Origin: SAR202 cluster bacterium
Lineage (GTDB): Bacteria; Chloroflexota; Dehalococcoidia; Lucifugimonadales; OSU-TB39
Length of the DNA stretch: 64,000 nt
Reading direction: 5' to 3'
Assembly (NCBI GenBank): GCA_009392195.1
Contig: VFGY01000037.1
Location: 62,001-126,000 of the forward strand
This document shows, in pieces, positions 54,329 to 64,000 of the stretch. Numbering within the stretch: position 1 is the stretch's first letter; every line of letters starts with the position of its first letter. The translations under genes and the position numbers were made by a program. Under the pieces are notes generated by a model. It had not been told where the DNA came from, ran no database searches, and saw nothing but the letters and a program-made list of their open reading frames with translations.

Positions 54329-56491
54329 CTACTCGATTAAACCATACTGCAATTCAGGAAATCTCTCTAAAGAGTAATAAACATAGGCATTCTCGCTACC
54401 TAGCCTTTCAGCTACCCCATCCCTAAACAAGAAATACCGTAAAATCCATCTCCAAGTATCTATGCTGACAGTTGAATGAACAAATTTATTTAGAGTCATG
54501 TCTCGGTATCCTTCGGGGAACCACCATCGATGCTTTACCAAAAGCCCTGGATGAAAAGTTCCTTTAAGTAATTCATCAGCTTCATTCTTATTTCTTGAAT
54601 GCACTAAAATTATATCTGAATCAGATATAGTCACTAGGTTAGATTGTGTATATGGTATATATCGAGTATTTCGATTATTCCTCATGTACCATGACCAAGG
54701 CCAAGTAAACCCACTAGTCGAATCTATACCTATGTTTATACTACCTTTGCCATTGCTTTCTTCAAACCCGTTAATAAACTTCACTAATTTTGTGATATCT
54801 GGAGATGTTTGTGTATAGATCATCATCTCGACAGGTGTATCTTGATATTTGAAACTTACCCTCCAAGAATTATAAATGGAAAAAACAAACAAAATTATTG
54901 TAATTAATATAAACCCAAATTTAAAAAGCCTCAGTTCGAGTTTATACTTAATTATTATACTGGTTGTCCCTATAATCAAAATTAAGAAAAACCCTAAAAT
55001 AAATAGCCCTGCAACTTTATATGTAGCTATCAAATCTCCGTAAAATATAGTAGCTAATAAAAATGTTATTAATGAACAAGGTAATAACGCATAGCTCACA
55101 ATTTTCATTGAATAAAGTTGATTGAATTTGATTGCTCCAACTAAAAGCCCCATGTATCTTGCCGATAAAATAATTACAGGTAAAATTATATTCACTAACA
55201 ACCATGGCATTTTTTCACTCGCAATCGTATATGCCAATAAAGTTGAAATGCTCCAGTAAATAAGAAAAATCCCAAATTTGTCCCTGCGCTTTAAAAAAAA
55301 TATAGTGGCTGGAACAGATATCAATATAGGTAATAATTCATATAAATTGATTAGAATCAAATAATAATACCAAGGTTGTCCACCTCTTGCTTCTTCCTGT
55401 TGCACCAACCAATATCCCAGTGAAGACCATACTCCACTGCCAATCCCTCCTAAATTCGTAAAAAACGAGGAAAAGCATAAAACCCATATGAAAAAGAATA
55501 ATAAAGCACATCTCCACCATATTTTCTTATCCCACAATATTCCTAACCGCGAAGCTATCCATATTGTAAATAACACAAAACCGGTTGCTATTACCAACCC
55601 CCCAGCATATGGAGCTCCAACAAAATTATTCCCACCAACTGGACTAATCAAAACCAGACCTGACCAATTTAATATTGGTGTAAACTGGATCAATCCAAAT
55701 ATTGCGGTCCAAAGAGGCAAGCTAAGACAAATAAATAATATTATCAAGTCCAATGATCTTGATTTATACTTGGATTTAACTGCTTTATAAAATTTAGCGC
55801 ACAGCGCTAATATGAACCTATATATTGCTATAATTACATTAGATTTACTTGAAAATGCAAATTTCTTTACAGAATCAACATTCTCAAAACTAACCAGCAT
55901 AAAAAAGTAAAAACCGAATATTGCAGTTATAATGTACGCTGTCTCTTTCGCTGTAAATAATAACGCTAATAGAGCTGATGAATAGTATAAATACTTTTTC
56001 CTCCCTTCATCCATATAACGCCAAATACAAATCACTAAAGACAAGGTCAATAGTGCCACCAAAATATCATTTCTGGCAAACCTGCTAAAGTACACCATGG
56101 TTGGAGAAAAAGCTAGCATCAAAGCTGCTATCACTGCACCACCATCTGTTAATCGGCTTCTTAAAAAATAGGGGATCACTACAAGAACGGATCCACAAAG
56201 AACGTAAAGAATTCTAGCGGTATAGTCGTTGTCACCAAAAATCTTAAAAATCAAACCAGTCAATTCCATCTGAAGCGGACCATGCATCATTGGGTCATGT
56301 TTATACCCATTTCCAAAAAACCCTTCATTTACATCAATATACCAAGAATATAATGCGTGTAAGCTTTCATCATGGTGCATGGCTCTTTGGTCTAAATCCC
56401 AAAACCTAAATATAAATGCCAAAATAAATAACGTGCCAAAACAAAAAAGCAACCTGTAATCCGCGGCAGTGATATTTTGTTTCAATTTCAT
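54329..56491 (-). CDS. Agl23-like (TIGR03663) membrane glycosyltransferase-fold protein
   Basis: RFWDLDQRAMHHDESLHALYSWYIDVNEG...KHDPMMHGPLQMELTGLIFKIFGDNDYTARIL; many TM helices. Confidence 0.8.
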   Translation of the reverse strand: MKLKQNITAADYRLLFCFGTLFILAFIFRFWDLDQRAMHHDESLHALYSWYIDVNEGFFGNGYKHDPMMHGPLQMELTGLIFKIFGDNDYTARILYVLCGSVLVVIPYFLRSRLTDGGAVIAALMLAFSPTMVYFSRFARNDILVALLTLSLVICIWRYMDEGRKKYLYYSSALLALLFTAKETAYIITAIFGFYFFMLVSFENVDSVKKFAFSSKSNVIIAIYRFILALCAKFYKAVKSKYKSRSLDLIILFICLSLPLWTAIFGLIQFTPILNWSGLVLISPVGGNNFVGAPYAGGLVIATGFVLFTIWIASRLGILWDKKIWWRCALLFFFIWVLCFSSFFTNLGGIGSGVWSSLGYWLVQQEEARGGQPWYYYLILINLYELLPILISVPATIFFLKRRDKFGIFLIYWSISTLLAYTIASEKMPWLLVNIILPVIILSARYMGLLVGAIKFNQLYSMKIVSYALLPCSLITFLLATIFYGDLIATYKVAGLFILGFFLILIIGTTSIIIKYKLELRLFKFGFILITIILFVFSIYNSWRVSFKYQDTPVEMMIYTQTSPDITKLVKFINGFEESNGKGSINIGIDSTSGFTWPWSWYMRNNRNTRYIPYTQSNLVTISDSDIILVHSRNKNEADELLKGTFHPGLLVKHRWWFPEGYRDMTLNKFVHSTVSIDTWRWILRYFLFRDGVAERLGSENAYVYYSLERFPELQYGLIE

Positions 56492-56502
56492 ACCTTTAAA
56501 TT

Positions 56503-58842
56503 CTAACTACGTATTTGATAAATATAAACATTGCCTGAATTAAAAACCAAATCCATAAACAACCCAAACTTTCCTAGTTGTTCTTCAGTAAAATGACCAA
56601 CTTCTCTGTGTCCAATATACACATATTTAACATTATATTTGGATAGTATAGCTTTAGTTATTTCCAAATTTGGAGAAGTGTATATATTCGCTACATCAAT
56701 CAATCTAGCCTCAAAAGCATCATTAGTACCTCGCCATTGGGTTTCATGGCCAATCCATCCAATCAACGTCGGTATGCCAGTGCTAGAAGAAATTCTGCCA
56801 TAGTCATTGTACCCTCCTCCCGGAGCCTCAACTAAAACAGCAGATGCATCTTTATCTTTTTGCAAAAACTTAATCGCTTCATATTCATCTCTATTGGTTT
56901 TAGCAATAAATTGAAGCCCATTTAGGGTTTGGCTTGATTGAAAAGAATTTGTCCTAGTATCTAGTGTTGCAGGAACATAGTAAAAAGCTGAACAAATTAA
57001 TATTACACAAGCGAATTTCCATAATTCTCCAAATATTCTCTGTACACCGAACAATTTACTTATAATGTGGCGCCCATAATATATAGAAATACCTGCTACT
57101 ATAGAAAATAATATCCAAGATTGATAATAAAATTTAAAAACAGTATTCATCCTTTCAGAGCCTCCAGAAAACGAATCATCTATATAAAAAAGCTCCGCCC
57201 CCATTAAAAGCATGAATGGAATGACAGTTAATACCAACGTAAATATTTTGGCATATTCCGGCTGTTTTCTTTCTGCAAACCAAAACAATGAATATATTGA
57301 GAACCCAATCATGACTATTGTGAAACTGACATGCATTAACTGGCTGAACAAATCAGCAAAACTCATATTCAACCAAACGGCTGCGACACCCCAAACAAAA
57401 TACGGGCCTAATGCTATCAGTAGCGCAATAAACCCTGTCCTTTTCCAATTATGATCTAGGTCTGTTTTCCAAAACCAATATAAAACCATAGATACAATAA
57501 TAGGCAAATGCACACCCCAAACTAAGATGAAATGAAAAAATCTCGTCATATTAGAATCAAGAACTCCAATACCTTCAACTTGAGAAGTAAAGTTCATCAA
57601 ATTTGGCAAAAACATCAACGAACCTAGAATAACCATAGTCGGTACAATCATTATTTCTTTAATATGTGAAACCCCCACGCTTTTTTTTGTGTGAATATAT
57701 ATTTTTATTAAAACAATAATTGCAAATATTGAGAACGTCACAGGTAATTCCCACATGTTTATAAACGATATCGAACCAAACAAAAATGCGCCCAGTACCA
57801 GACTAGAAATGAATGCAAAACTGTTTATGCCTTTAAAGGGAGTTCTAAAATAATTCCAACAGAACGAGATAAAAGTTAACAAAAATGGTATTGAAACCAT
57901 GTGTGGATGTAAATCACCCAGCATAAAACTAAAAAACGGGAATTCATGGATAACGTAATCAATTGTTGCACCGTCTTGAATTGTGTTAATTACTCTAGTC
58001 GCATGCCACCACCACCAATGTTCAGTTGGCCTCCAAAGATTACCCGCAGTTTCTGGCAAAGTAACCAATCCTTGAATTGAAACCCAATTCCAGAATTCAA
58101 TGGATCCTATCAAATTAAACCTTAGGAATTCTAAAACTACCTGCAAGTTACCTATCATCATCAATAACACCACTCCGGCTGCTCCAGCAATATATGGATT
58201 CGAAGACTTGTTCGAATTAAAAGAAACCAAATTCACACCCAACCCGAAAATACAAGAAGCTGATAAAGCTGCTATTAGCGCTATAGACAAATTATATGCA
58301 ACCTCTGTAGCCATCCCTACCATCTCGGTAATAGTGCCTAATATCCAATATCCAAAATAATAATAATCGATACTATTACCTGACAGCCATGGATCTTGAG
58401 GATGTCCATAAACAGATCTAATCGAGGCATTAAAAAACCCAAAGTCCATCGGCTGCTCAGTATGATTTATGTTAGGGTCGTATGTTTTGTAAATAATCCA
58501 AAACAAAAGAAAAAACATGAATACTAATTCAGTAACTATCACAACCTTAAGATTTTCGTTGAAGAATAATTTCAATTCTCTACGATTTTTATAACTAACG
58601 AAAATGCTTAAACCAATGAACCCAATTGTCAAACCAATAATAGTAGGCTGGATACTTGGCAACAAATTCAATACACTTAGCATCCACACAAAATAACCTA
58701 ATATTAAGATGCCAATCGGTTTACTTACACAATACCCGCGGTCTCGCAAAAAAGGTAAAAGATAATAGCAAAATGGAAATGATGCTAATCCTATTAACTC
58801 AATTACAATTAACCAGATTACTGTGTCCAACATATTTGACAA
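56503..58842 (-). CDS. DUF2298 (Chlor_Arch_YYY) membrane protein
   Basis: TEQPMDFGFFNASIRSVYGHPQDPWLSGNSIDYYYFGYWILG, EFPFFSFMLGDLHPHMVSIPFLL. Confidence 0.87.
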   Translation of the reverse strand: MSNMLDTVIWLIVIELIGLASFPFCYYLLPFLRDRGYCVSKPIGILILGYFVWMLSVLNLLPSIQPTIIGLTIGFIGLSIFVSYKNRRELKLFFNENLKVVIVTELVFMFFLLFWIIYKTYDPNINHTEQPMDFGFFNASIRSVYGHPQDPWLSGNSIDYYYFGYWILGTITEMVGMATEVAYNLSIALIAALSASCIFGLGVNLVSFNSNKSSNPYIAGAAGVVLLMMIGNLQVVLEFLRFNLIGSIEFWNWVSIQGLVTLPETAGNLWRPTEHWWWWHATRVINTIQDGATIDYVIHEFPFFSFMLGDLHPHMVSIPFLLTFISFCWNYFRTPFKGINSFAFISSLVLGAFLFGSISFINMWELPVTFSIFAIIVLIKIYIHTKKSVGVSHIKEIMIVPTMVILGSLMFLPNLMNFTSQVEGIGVLDSNMTRFFHFILVWGVHLPIIVSMVLYWFWKTDLDHNWKRTGFIALLIALGPYFVWGVAAVWLNMSFADLFSQLMHVSFTIVMIGFSIYSLFWFAERKQPEYAKIFTLVLTVIPFMLLMGAELFYIDDSFSGGSERMNTVFKFYYQSWILFSIVAGISIYYGRHIISKLFGVQRIFGELWKFACVILICSAFYYVPATLDTRTNSFQSSQTLNGLQFIAKTNRDEYEAIKFLQKDKDASAVLVEAPGGGYNDYGRISSSTGIPTLIGWIGHETQWRGTNDAFEARLIDVANIYTSPNLEITKAILSKYNVKYVYIGHREVGHFTEEQLGKFGLFMDLVFNSGNVYIYQIRS

Positions 58843-58921
58843 CCAATTATTTCAAAAACAAGTAACTCAAATTTCATATATTAATAATACACAAATAAGA
58901 ATTTTCCATCAGCTTCACATT

Positions 58922-59815
58922 TTAGGCGAACATCGCGTCAACAAATTTTTTGGATTCAAAAACATCACAGTCATCAAGTTTTTCTCCGGTTCCAATCCAT
59001 AAGATGGGTAACTGCAAGTCCATTACTATTGGAAAAACTATGCCACCTTTAGCAGTACCGTCTAGCTTTGACAAAAACACACCTTTGCAACCTAAAGATT
59101 TGGAAAATTCTTTGGCTTGCAAAAACGCATTTTGGCCTAAAGTGGCATCTAAAGTTAAAATTGGAAATATAGAATCTTCGGGGATTACTTTTGAAATCAC
59201 TCTTTTGATCTTAATCAATTCATTCATTAGGTTCGAAGATGTATGCATTCTTCCAGCTGTATCTATTATCGACACATCAATCTTTCTTTTTACAGTTGAG
59301 CTAACCGAATCATAGGCTACAGACGCAGGATCGGCATTCATTTGTCCAGTCACTATAGGAACTTCTATTCTCTCAGCCCAAGTTGTAAGTTGCTCCTGAG
59401 CAGCAGCTCTGAAAGTATCTGCTGCACCAAGCATTACCGAATTGCCCTTAGTTTTATAAAAATTAGCTAATTTTGCTATAGATGTGGTTTTACCAACACC
59501 GTTAACTCCAACCATCATTAAAACAACTGGTTTACGGTTAGAATTCACACCCTCCTTTCCACCATTATCATCAAGTAAATCAATCAATTCAGTTTTCAAC
59601 AAATCGATTACATCTTCTAATGAAGCGTTGCTTTTATTAGATTTGAGTACTGTCTTGAAATTATCTAATATAATTTGAGTAGAATGTAATCCGATATCAG
59701 AAATTATTAAAAGTTCCTCTAGTTCATCCCACAATTTTTGATCTATGGCATTGTTGCTAAGAATTCCTTTAAATTGATTAAGCCAATTTGATCGAATCAC
59801 CTTAAACATAGCCAA
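58922..59815 (-). CDS. ftsY: Signal recognition particle receptor FtsY
   Basis: GVNGVGKTTSIAKLANFYK, GAADTFRAAAQEQLTTWAER, DTAGRMHTSSNLMNEL, WIGTGEKLDD. Confidence 0.95.
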   Translation of the reverse strand: MAMFKVIRSNWLNQFKGILSNNAIDQKLWDELEELLIISDIGLHSTQIILDNFKTVLKSNKSNASLEDVIDLLKTELIDLLDDNGGKEGVNSNRKPVVLMMVGVNGVGKTTSIAKLANFYKTKGNSVMLGAADTFRAAAQEQLTTWAERIEVPIVTGQMNADPASVAYDSVSSTVKRKIDVSIIDTAGRMHTSSNLMNELIKIKRVISKVIPEDSIFPILTLDATLGQNAFLQAKEFSKSLGCKGVFLSKLDGTAKGGIVFPIVMDLQLPILWIGTGEKLDDCDVFESKKFVDAMFA

Positions 59816-59941
59816 CTAAATCCGAACTCTAAATTGAATAGTTGCACATCTCAAATCAATCTATTTCCAACAAGATATTTACTAATAAGACGTAATGACG
59901 CAATTGCCATCAAAAATCTCAACACGGTTTTATATGATAGT

Positions 59942-60160
59942 TTATGATCTAACTCTAGGGGAATAACCTGCTCCACTAGCTATAGGCTCATTTATGTATA
60001 CATCTCCGTTACGAATTTTTATATTGAATCCGCAATCTGGAGCATTGCTACAAACCCATGCTTTATATTGAATTGACGCACCTTGCCCGCCAAAATCAGA
60101 TAAAGGCAATAAATTACCGGACTCACATTTTCTACATATAGGGAAATTTTCGTTCGCCAC
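59942..60160 (-). CDS. Small zinc-ribbon protein of unknown function
   Basis: 72 aa with CRKC...CSNAPDCGF four-Cys zinc-ribbon pattern. Confidence 0.6.
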   Translation of the reverse strand: MANENFPICRKCESGNLLPLSDFGGQGASIQYKAWVCSNAPDCGFNIKIRNGDVYINEPIASGAGYSPRVRS

Positions 60161-60209
60161 TTTAACTCTCCTCTAACCTCACATTTAATAACTGAATTAT
60201 ATCACTCCA

Positions 60210-60836
60210 TTAATTCGGACAACAAGTTTGGTTATCTAAATATATTGAACCAATTCCGATATATTGGTGCCTGCTATTTGAATGAATACTATTGATAATA
60301 TCTATTGATTTAATTTCAAATTCAGGAAAATCCAAAATTGATTTTTCAATCTGATTAATATCTTTCAAAAAAACTTCATTTTGCTTTAATTTATTGCCAT
60401 TTTTTATTCTAGCTAAGGTGATGTGAGGCTTGAATTTTGTAATGTTAACCTCCAATCCCAATCCAATAGCCGCTTTACTAACGCAAGATTGAATATAATT
60501 TAATTTTGATGAATCACCATTTAATCCCAACCAAATAATTTTGGCATTACTTGGTCTTGGAAAAGAACCTATTACACCTAATTTTAATCTTACAGAAGAC
60601 AAATGACCTAATTTATCGATCAGTTCATAATGAAGAAATTTTGCTTGCCATATTTTTGTCACCCCGCAAAAATGCAAAGTCAAATGAAAACCTGGTGATT
60701 TAACTTTTTTTACTAATCGGCCATCAATAAATGAATTTATTGATTCTATCCTTTGCAATACAGGATTTGGCAATTTTAATGATACAAACACACGTTTGTA
60801 TCCCTCTGGATCATTGCAACACCTTATATTGTTCAT
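60210..60836 (-). CDS. thpR: RNA 2',3'-cyclic phosphodiesterase ThpR/LigT-like
   Basis: RVFVSLKLPNP, HLTLHFCGVT and HITLARIK (HxT/H motifs). Confidence 0.85.
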   Translation of the reverse strand: MNNIRCCNDPEGYKRVFVSLKLPNPVLQRIESINSFIDGRLVKKVKSPGFHLTLHFCGVTKIWQAKFLHYELIDKLGHLSSVRLKLGVIGSFPRPSNAKIIWLGLNGDSSKLNYIQSCVSKAAIGLGLEVNITKFKPHITLARIKNGNKLKQNEVFLKDINQIEKSILDFPEFEIKSIDIINSIHSNSRHQYIGIGSIYLDNQTCCPN

Positions 60837-61711
60837 TGAAACTCATAGATTTGAGTTTCATCTACACTATTCAATTTCGCTAGTAGCTGCATCGCATTGT
60901 TGCCCAATATTTTCTGCTGTTGTTCTACCAACAAACCTGATTCTTTAATTTGATTTATAATCCTATTTTGCGATATCACTGGGTAATCTGACCCAAATAA
61001 TATTCTGTCTGCTCCAATTAATCGATTAGCAACATCAAAGATAGATTGATTATATAGATAAGGAGAAGCAGCAGTATCAAAATAAATATTTGATATTGCT
61101 TCAGCCACTTCAGGCATTAGCGAATATAAAGGCAATCCACCTCCCCAGTGGGCTAAAATCACTTTTGAATCAGGAAACATGTTGAGAAACCTCCAGATTT
61201 TATCAGGAGTTGTACGGCCTTTTCCAACATATGAATGTCCTACAGGTTCCGAAGAATGTGTAAGTAATAATCCATCTCTAATTTTTAATTGATTCATGAA
61301 TTCGCTCATTATGTTGAAATCATCTAAATTAAATTGTTGTAAATCCGGATGAAGTTCTCCCATACCAATCAAACCACTATCTAAACATCTATTTAATTCA
61401 TCGATAGCATCTTGGCCTAACAGAGGATTTACTGACCCCAACCCTATCAATCTTCCTTTATATTTTTGACATGACTCGATTATATAGTCGTTTGATTCTT
61501 TTGCTGAATCTAATTCATGCCAACCTATACCCATAACCACTGAACAATTAATTCTCTTTTCATCCATTACATTAATTAAATCATCAGCTGTAATAATTTT
61601 TGAATCCTCTTGAGAATATAGAGTTTCAAACGAACTATCTTTATCTAAAAAGTAATTTCTATTATTTTTTACTTGCGGTGAAAAAATGTGGGTGTGAAAA
61701 TCAATTATCAT
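60833..61711 (-). CDS. Amidohydrolase family (TIM-barrel metal-dependent hydrolase)
   Basis: MIIDFHTHIFSP, LLTHSSEPVGHSYV, VILAHWGGGLPLYSLMPEV, LFGSDYPV; ATGA overlap with thpR. Confidence 0.88.
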   Translation of the reverse strand: MIIDFHTHIFSPQVKNNRNYFLDKDSSFETLYSQEDSKIITADDLINVMDEKRINCSVVMGIGWHELDSAKESNDYIIESCQKYKGRLIGLGSVNPLLGQDAIDELNRCLDSGLIGMGELHPDLQQFNLDDFNIMSEFMNQLKIRDGLLLTHSSEPVGHSYVGKGRTTPDKIWRFLNMFPDSKVILAHWGGGLPLYSLMPEVAEAISNIYFDTAASPYLYNQSIFDVANRLIGADRILFGSDYPVISQNRIINQIKESGLLVEQQQKILGNNAMQLLAKLNSVDETQIYEFQ

Positions 61712-61899
61712 ATTTTATTATTACTTATCCCAGATTTGAATACCCAACAACTAAAAAGTAATCCTACCTTATATATTTATTCAAACCAACGGTGATTTGA
61801 TTAAATTGGATTATTGATGATATGCCTTTATACTGCAAAGAGTATAATGATTGTGCTAATTTAAATATAGATTTATTTCTTGGTCTAAAGGAAGTAATT

Positions 61900-63159
61900 T
61901 TGATAAATATCGAAACAATCAGAAATAACCCAGCAAAAGTCAAAGCCGATTTAGCTAGGCGCGGAGACAAATCCCCTATTGACGATATTTTATCTATGGA
62001 TTTGAATAAAAGAAGCCTTATACATAAAACGGACACGCTTAGAGCTAAAAGGAATCAAATAAGCAAAGAATTGGCAGATCTGAAAAATAAACCTCCTGAA
62101 ATAATCGAAGATATGCGTAATGTAGGAACCGAAATTAAGAATTTGGAACTTAAGGTCAAAGATATAGAATTAAATCTAAGCGAACTACTTTTGAATCTAC
62201 CAAATCTACCCGAAGAATCAGTTTCTTATGGATTAGATGAGTCTGAAAACAAAGTGATTAAAACCATTGGAAACCCAAAACAATATGAATTTGAAACTAA
62301 GCCTCATTGGGAATTAGGATCTAATTTAGGGATTATAGATTTCAAAGCTGGAGTTAATTTATCAGGTTCTAGATTCTATGTTTTGAAAGGGAAAGGAGCT
62401 ACGCTACAAAGGGCCTTAATTCAATGGATGTTAAATCACCACATACGCGAAGCCGGCTACACTGAAGCATATCTACCTAATTTGGTAAAGAAAAACACCG
62501 CTATCAACAGTGGCCAGCTACCAAAATTTTCTGACAACATGTATAGAGATGAAGAAGATGATTTGTGGTTAGTACCAACTGCGGAAGTTCCACTGACAAG
62601 TCTTCACCAAGACGAGATAATCGACGCTAAGGACCTCCCGCTAAAATACATTGCACATACGCCATGTTTTAGAAGAGAGAAAGCCTCAGCCGGAAGAGAC
62701 ACACGGGGCATAAAAAGAGTTCATCAATTTGAAAAAGTTGAAATGTATAAACTGTGTACCCCTGAAGAATCCGACAAAGAATTAAAGTCTTTACTTGAAA
62801 ACGCTGAAAGCGTCTGTAAAGCACTGAATTTCCATTATCGAGTTGTTGAACTATGCACCGGTGATTTAGGGTTTGCTGCGCAAAAAACATATGATTTAGA
62901 AGTCTGGTCTCCAGGTTCAAAAGAATGGCTGGAAGTAAGTTCTTGCTCTAATTGCGGTGATTTCCAAGCAAGAAGAACAAATATCAAGTTCAGAAATGAT
63001 CCCAAAGATAAAGCTATGTTTGTACATACTCTGAATGGATCTGGACTCGCTATACCGAGGGTGTTAATCGCCATTTTAGAACAGAATCAGCAACATGACG
63101 GTACCATAAATATACCAGAACCGTTGAGAGAGTATACTGGCTTCGATCAAATACCTTGA
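61900..63159 (+). CDS. serS: Seryl-tRNA synthetase; likely TTG start (MINIETIRNNPAKVKADLARRG)
   Basis: Canonical SerRS N-terminus begins at TTG 61900 with upstream AAAGGAAG; TAEVPLTSLH, FRREKASAGRDTRGIKRVHQFEKVEMY. ORF track start 61822 is probably too early. Confidence 0.93.
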   Translation: MINIETIRNNPAKVKADLARRGDKSPIDDILSMDLNKRSLIHKTDTLRAKRNQISKELADLKNKPPEIIEDMRNVGTEIKNLELKVKDIELNLSELLLNLPNLPEESVSYGLDESENKVIKTIGNPKQYEFETKPHWELGSNLGIIDFKAGVNLSGSRFYVLKGKGATLQRALIQWMLNHHIREAGYTEAYLPNLVKKNTAINSGQLPKFSDNMYRDEEDDLWLVPTAEVPLTSLHQDEIIDAKDLPLKYIAHTPCFRREKASAGRDTRGIKRVHQFEKVEMYKLCTPEESDKELKSLLENAESVCKALNFHYRVVELCTGDLGFAAQKTYDLEVWSPGSKEWLEVSSCSNCGDFQARRTNIKFRNDPKDKAMFVHTLNGSGLAIPRVLIAILEQNQQHDGTINIPEPLREYTGFDQIP

Positions 63160-63202
63160 ATAAGTTAATACGACTTATTTAAACGGTACCTTTCACCTCG
63201 TT

Positions 63203-64000
63203 TTATAAATTATTCAACATGGTGTCCATTAATCTTGCTGTTCTTCGCCCTTCAATCGACAAACCTGCAATATAATTAGCAAACGTTGCAGACTGAAAAA
63301 AGTCATAGGTTTGAAAATATTTCACCATATAGGCAGTAGCAAATATATCACCAGCCCCTACCGCATCTATTTCAACAGCTTTTATACCAGGCATATGGTG
63401 CCATTTACCATTTACATTCAAATTACAACCACCAGACCCAATAGTTACGATTAAAACTTCAACTTTGTCCTTCCAAACCTCTAAAACCCTCAAGTCATTA
63501 ATATCTTCATGCGAAATGATTGCAATATCTACATCTTGCAATATATGTTCAAAATCGATTATCTTTTTATGAACAAAACCTCCTTTATCAACTTCACGTA
63601 ACCAACCCTGTAGATTTGCAACTACAAAATTAGTTTTGAAAAGTGACATAACATTTAAATCTATTTCATCGATAACCGGTGCTATAAATACTAAGTCGGA
63701 GTTTAATGTGTTTGCGGGGATATCTTTTTGTGTAATGCGAGAAGCAATACTTTTTATCAATTGTACTCTTTTGCCTGAACTATCATAATTTACAAATGTA
63801 GTTGTAGAATTAGATTTAACCACACTCATAGTAAATTCATCACCTAAAATTGGTGTGAATGTTTTGGTATCATAACTCGTGACAATATAGGCTCTCTGCT
63901 TCAATATTCTCAATAGCTGTGTAGCGAAAAATATACTGCCACCCAAATGTACTCCATAAGAATCTTCATCAAGTGTCATATGGCCAATAAGCAATATCTC
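63203..64000 (-). CDS. PfkB-family carbohydrate kinase, N-terminus probably cut by window edge
   Basis: EILLIGHMTLDEDSYGVHLGGSIFFATQLL, C-terminal VEIDAVGAGDIFATAYMV. Confidence 0.85.
   Translation of the reverse strand, partial: EILLIGHMTLDEDSYGVHLGGSIFFATQLLRILKQRAYIVTSYDTKTFTPILGDEFTMSVVKSNSTTTFVNYDSSGKRVQLIKSIASRITQKDIPANTLNSDLVFIAPVIDEIDLNVMSLFKTNFVVANLQGWLREVDKGGFVHKKIIDFEHILQDVDIAIISHEDINDLRVLEVWKDKVEVLIVTIGSGGCNLNVNGKWHHMPGIKAVEIDAVGAGDIFATAYMVKYFQTYDFFQSATFANYIAGLSIEGRRTARLMDTMLNNL

Noticed and set aside
1-64000. CRISPR arrays, transposons, integrases, prophage or toxin-antitoxin modules
   Set aside because: No regularly spaced repeats, transposase/integrase-like ORFs or paired small ORFs were seen by reading; not an exhaustive computational search.

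Overview
AT-rich (my impression, not computed), densely packed bacterial chromosomal window. It carries almost entirely housekeeping genes plus a few envelope and catabolic gene groups. Gene content suggests a streamlined marine Chloroflexota (Dehalococcoidia/SAR202-like): TIGR03663/DUF2298 membrane proteins, PT-repeat and Ig-like surface proteins, and an Alu-containing long SRP RNA. This placement is an inference, not proven. Recognisable genes include E1beta/E2/lipB, argF, der, plsY, gpsA, rsmE, prmA, dnaJ, rho, pyrG, sucCD, ffh, gyrA, recA, tilS, hspR-grpE-dnaK, lepA, rsmA, ispE, mutS, a nuoEFG-like set, ftsY, thpR and serS. RNA genes are tRNA-Ser(TGA), tRNA-Leu(TAG) and a long-type SRP RNA. 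I saw no CRISPR array, transposase, integrase or prophage. The points most worth a second look are: (1) a HAIR-like operator inside the spacer of a near-consensus promoter upstream of hspR-grpE-dnaK; (2) a DUF5343-like gene next to gyrA whose intergenic region is dense with inverted repeats; (3) a NuoE/NuoF/FDH-like/FNR cluster whose FDH-like subunit lacks the catalytic Sec/Cys-His pair; (4) a flippase-like/Agl23-like/DUF2298 membrane operon; (5) a DUF1445-DUF4392-CehA-dehydrogenase operon; (6) a candidate S-layer gene with strong expression signals; (7) a possible structured leader upstream of rho.
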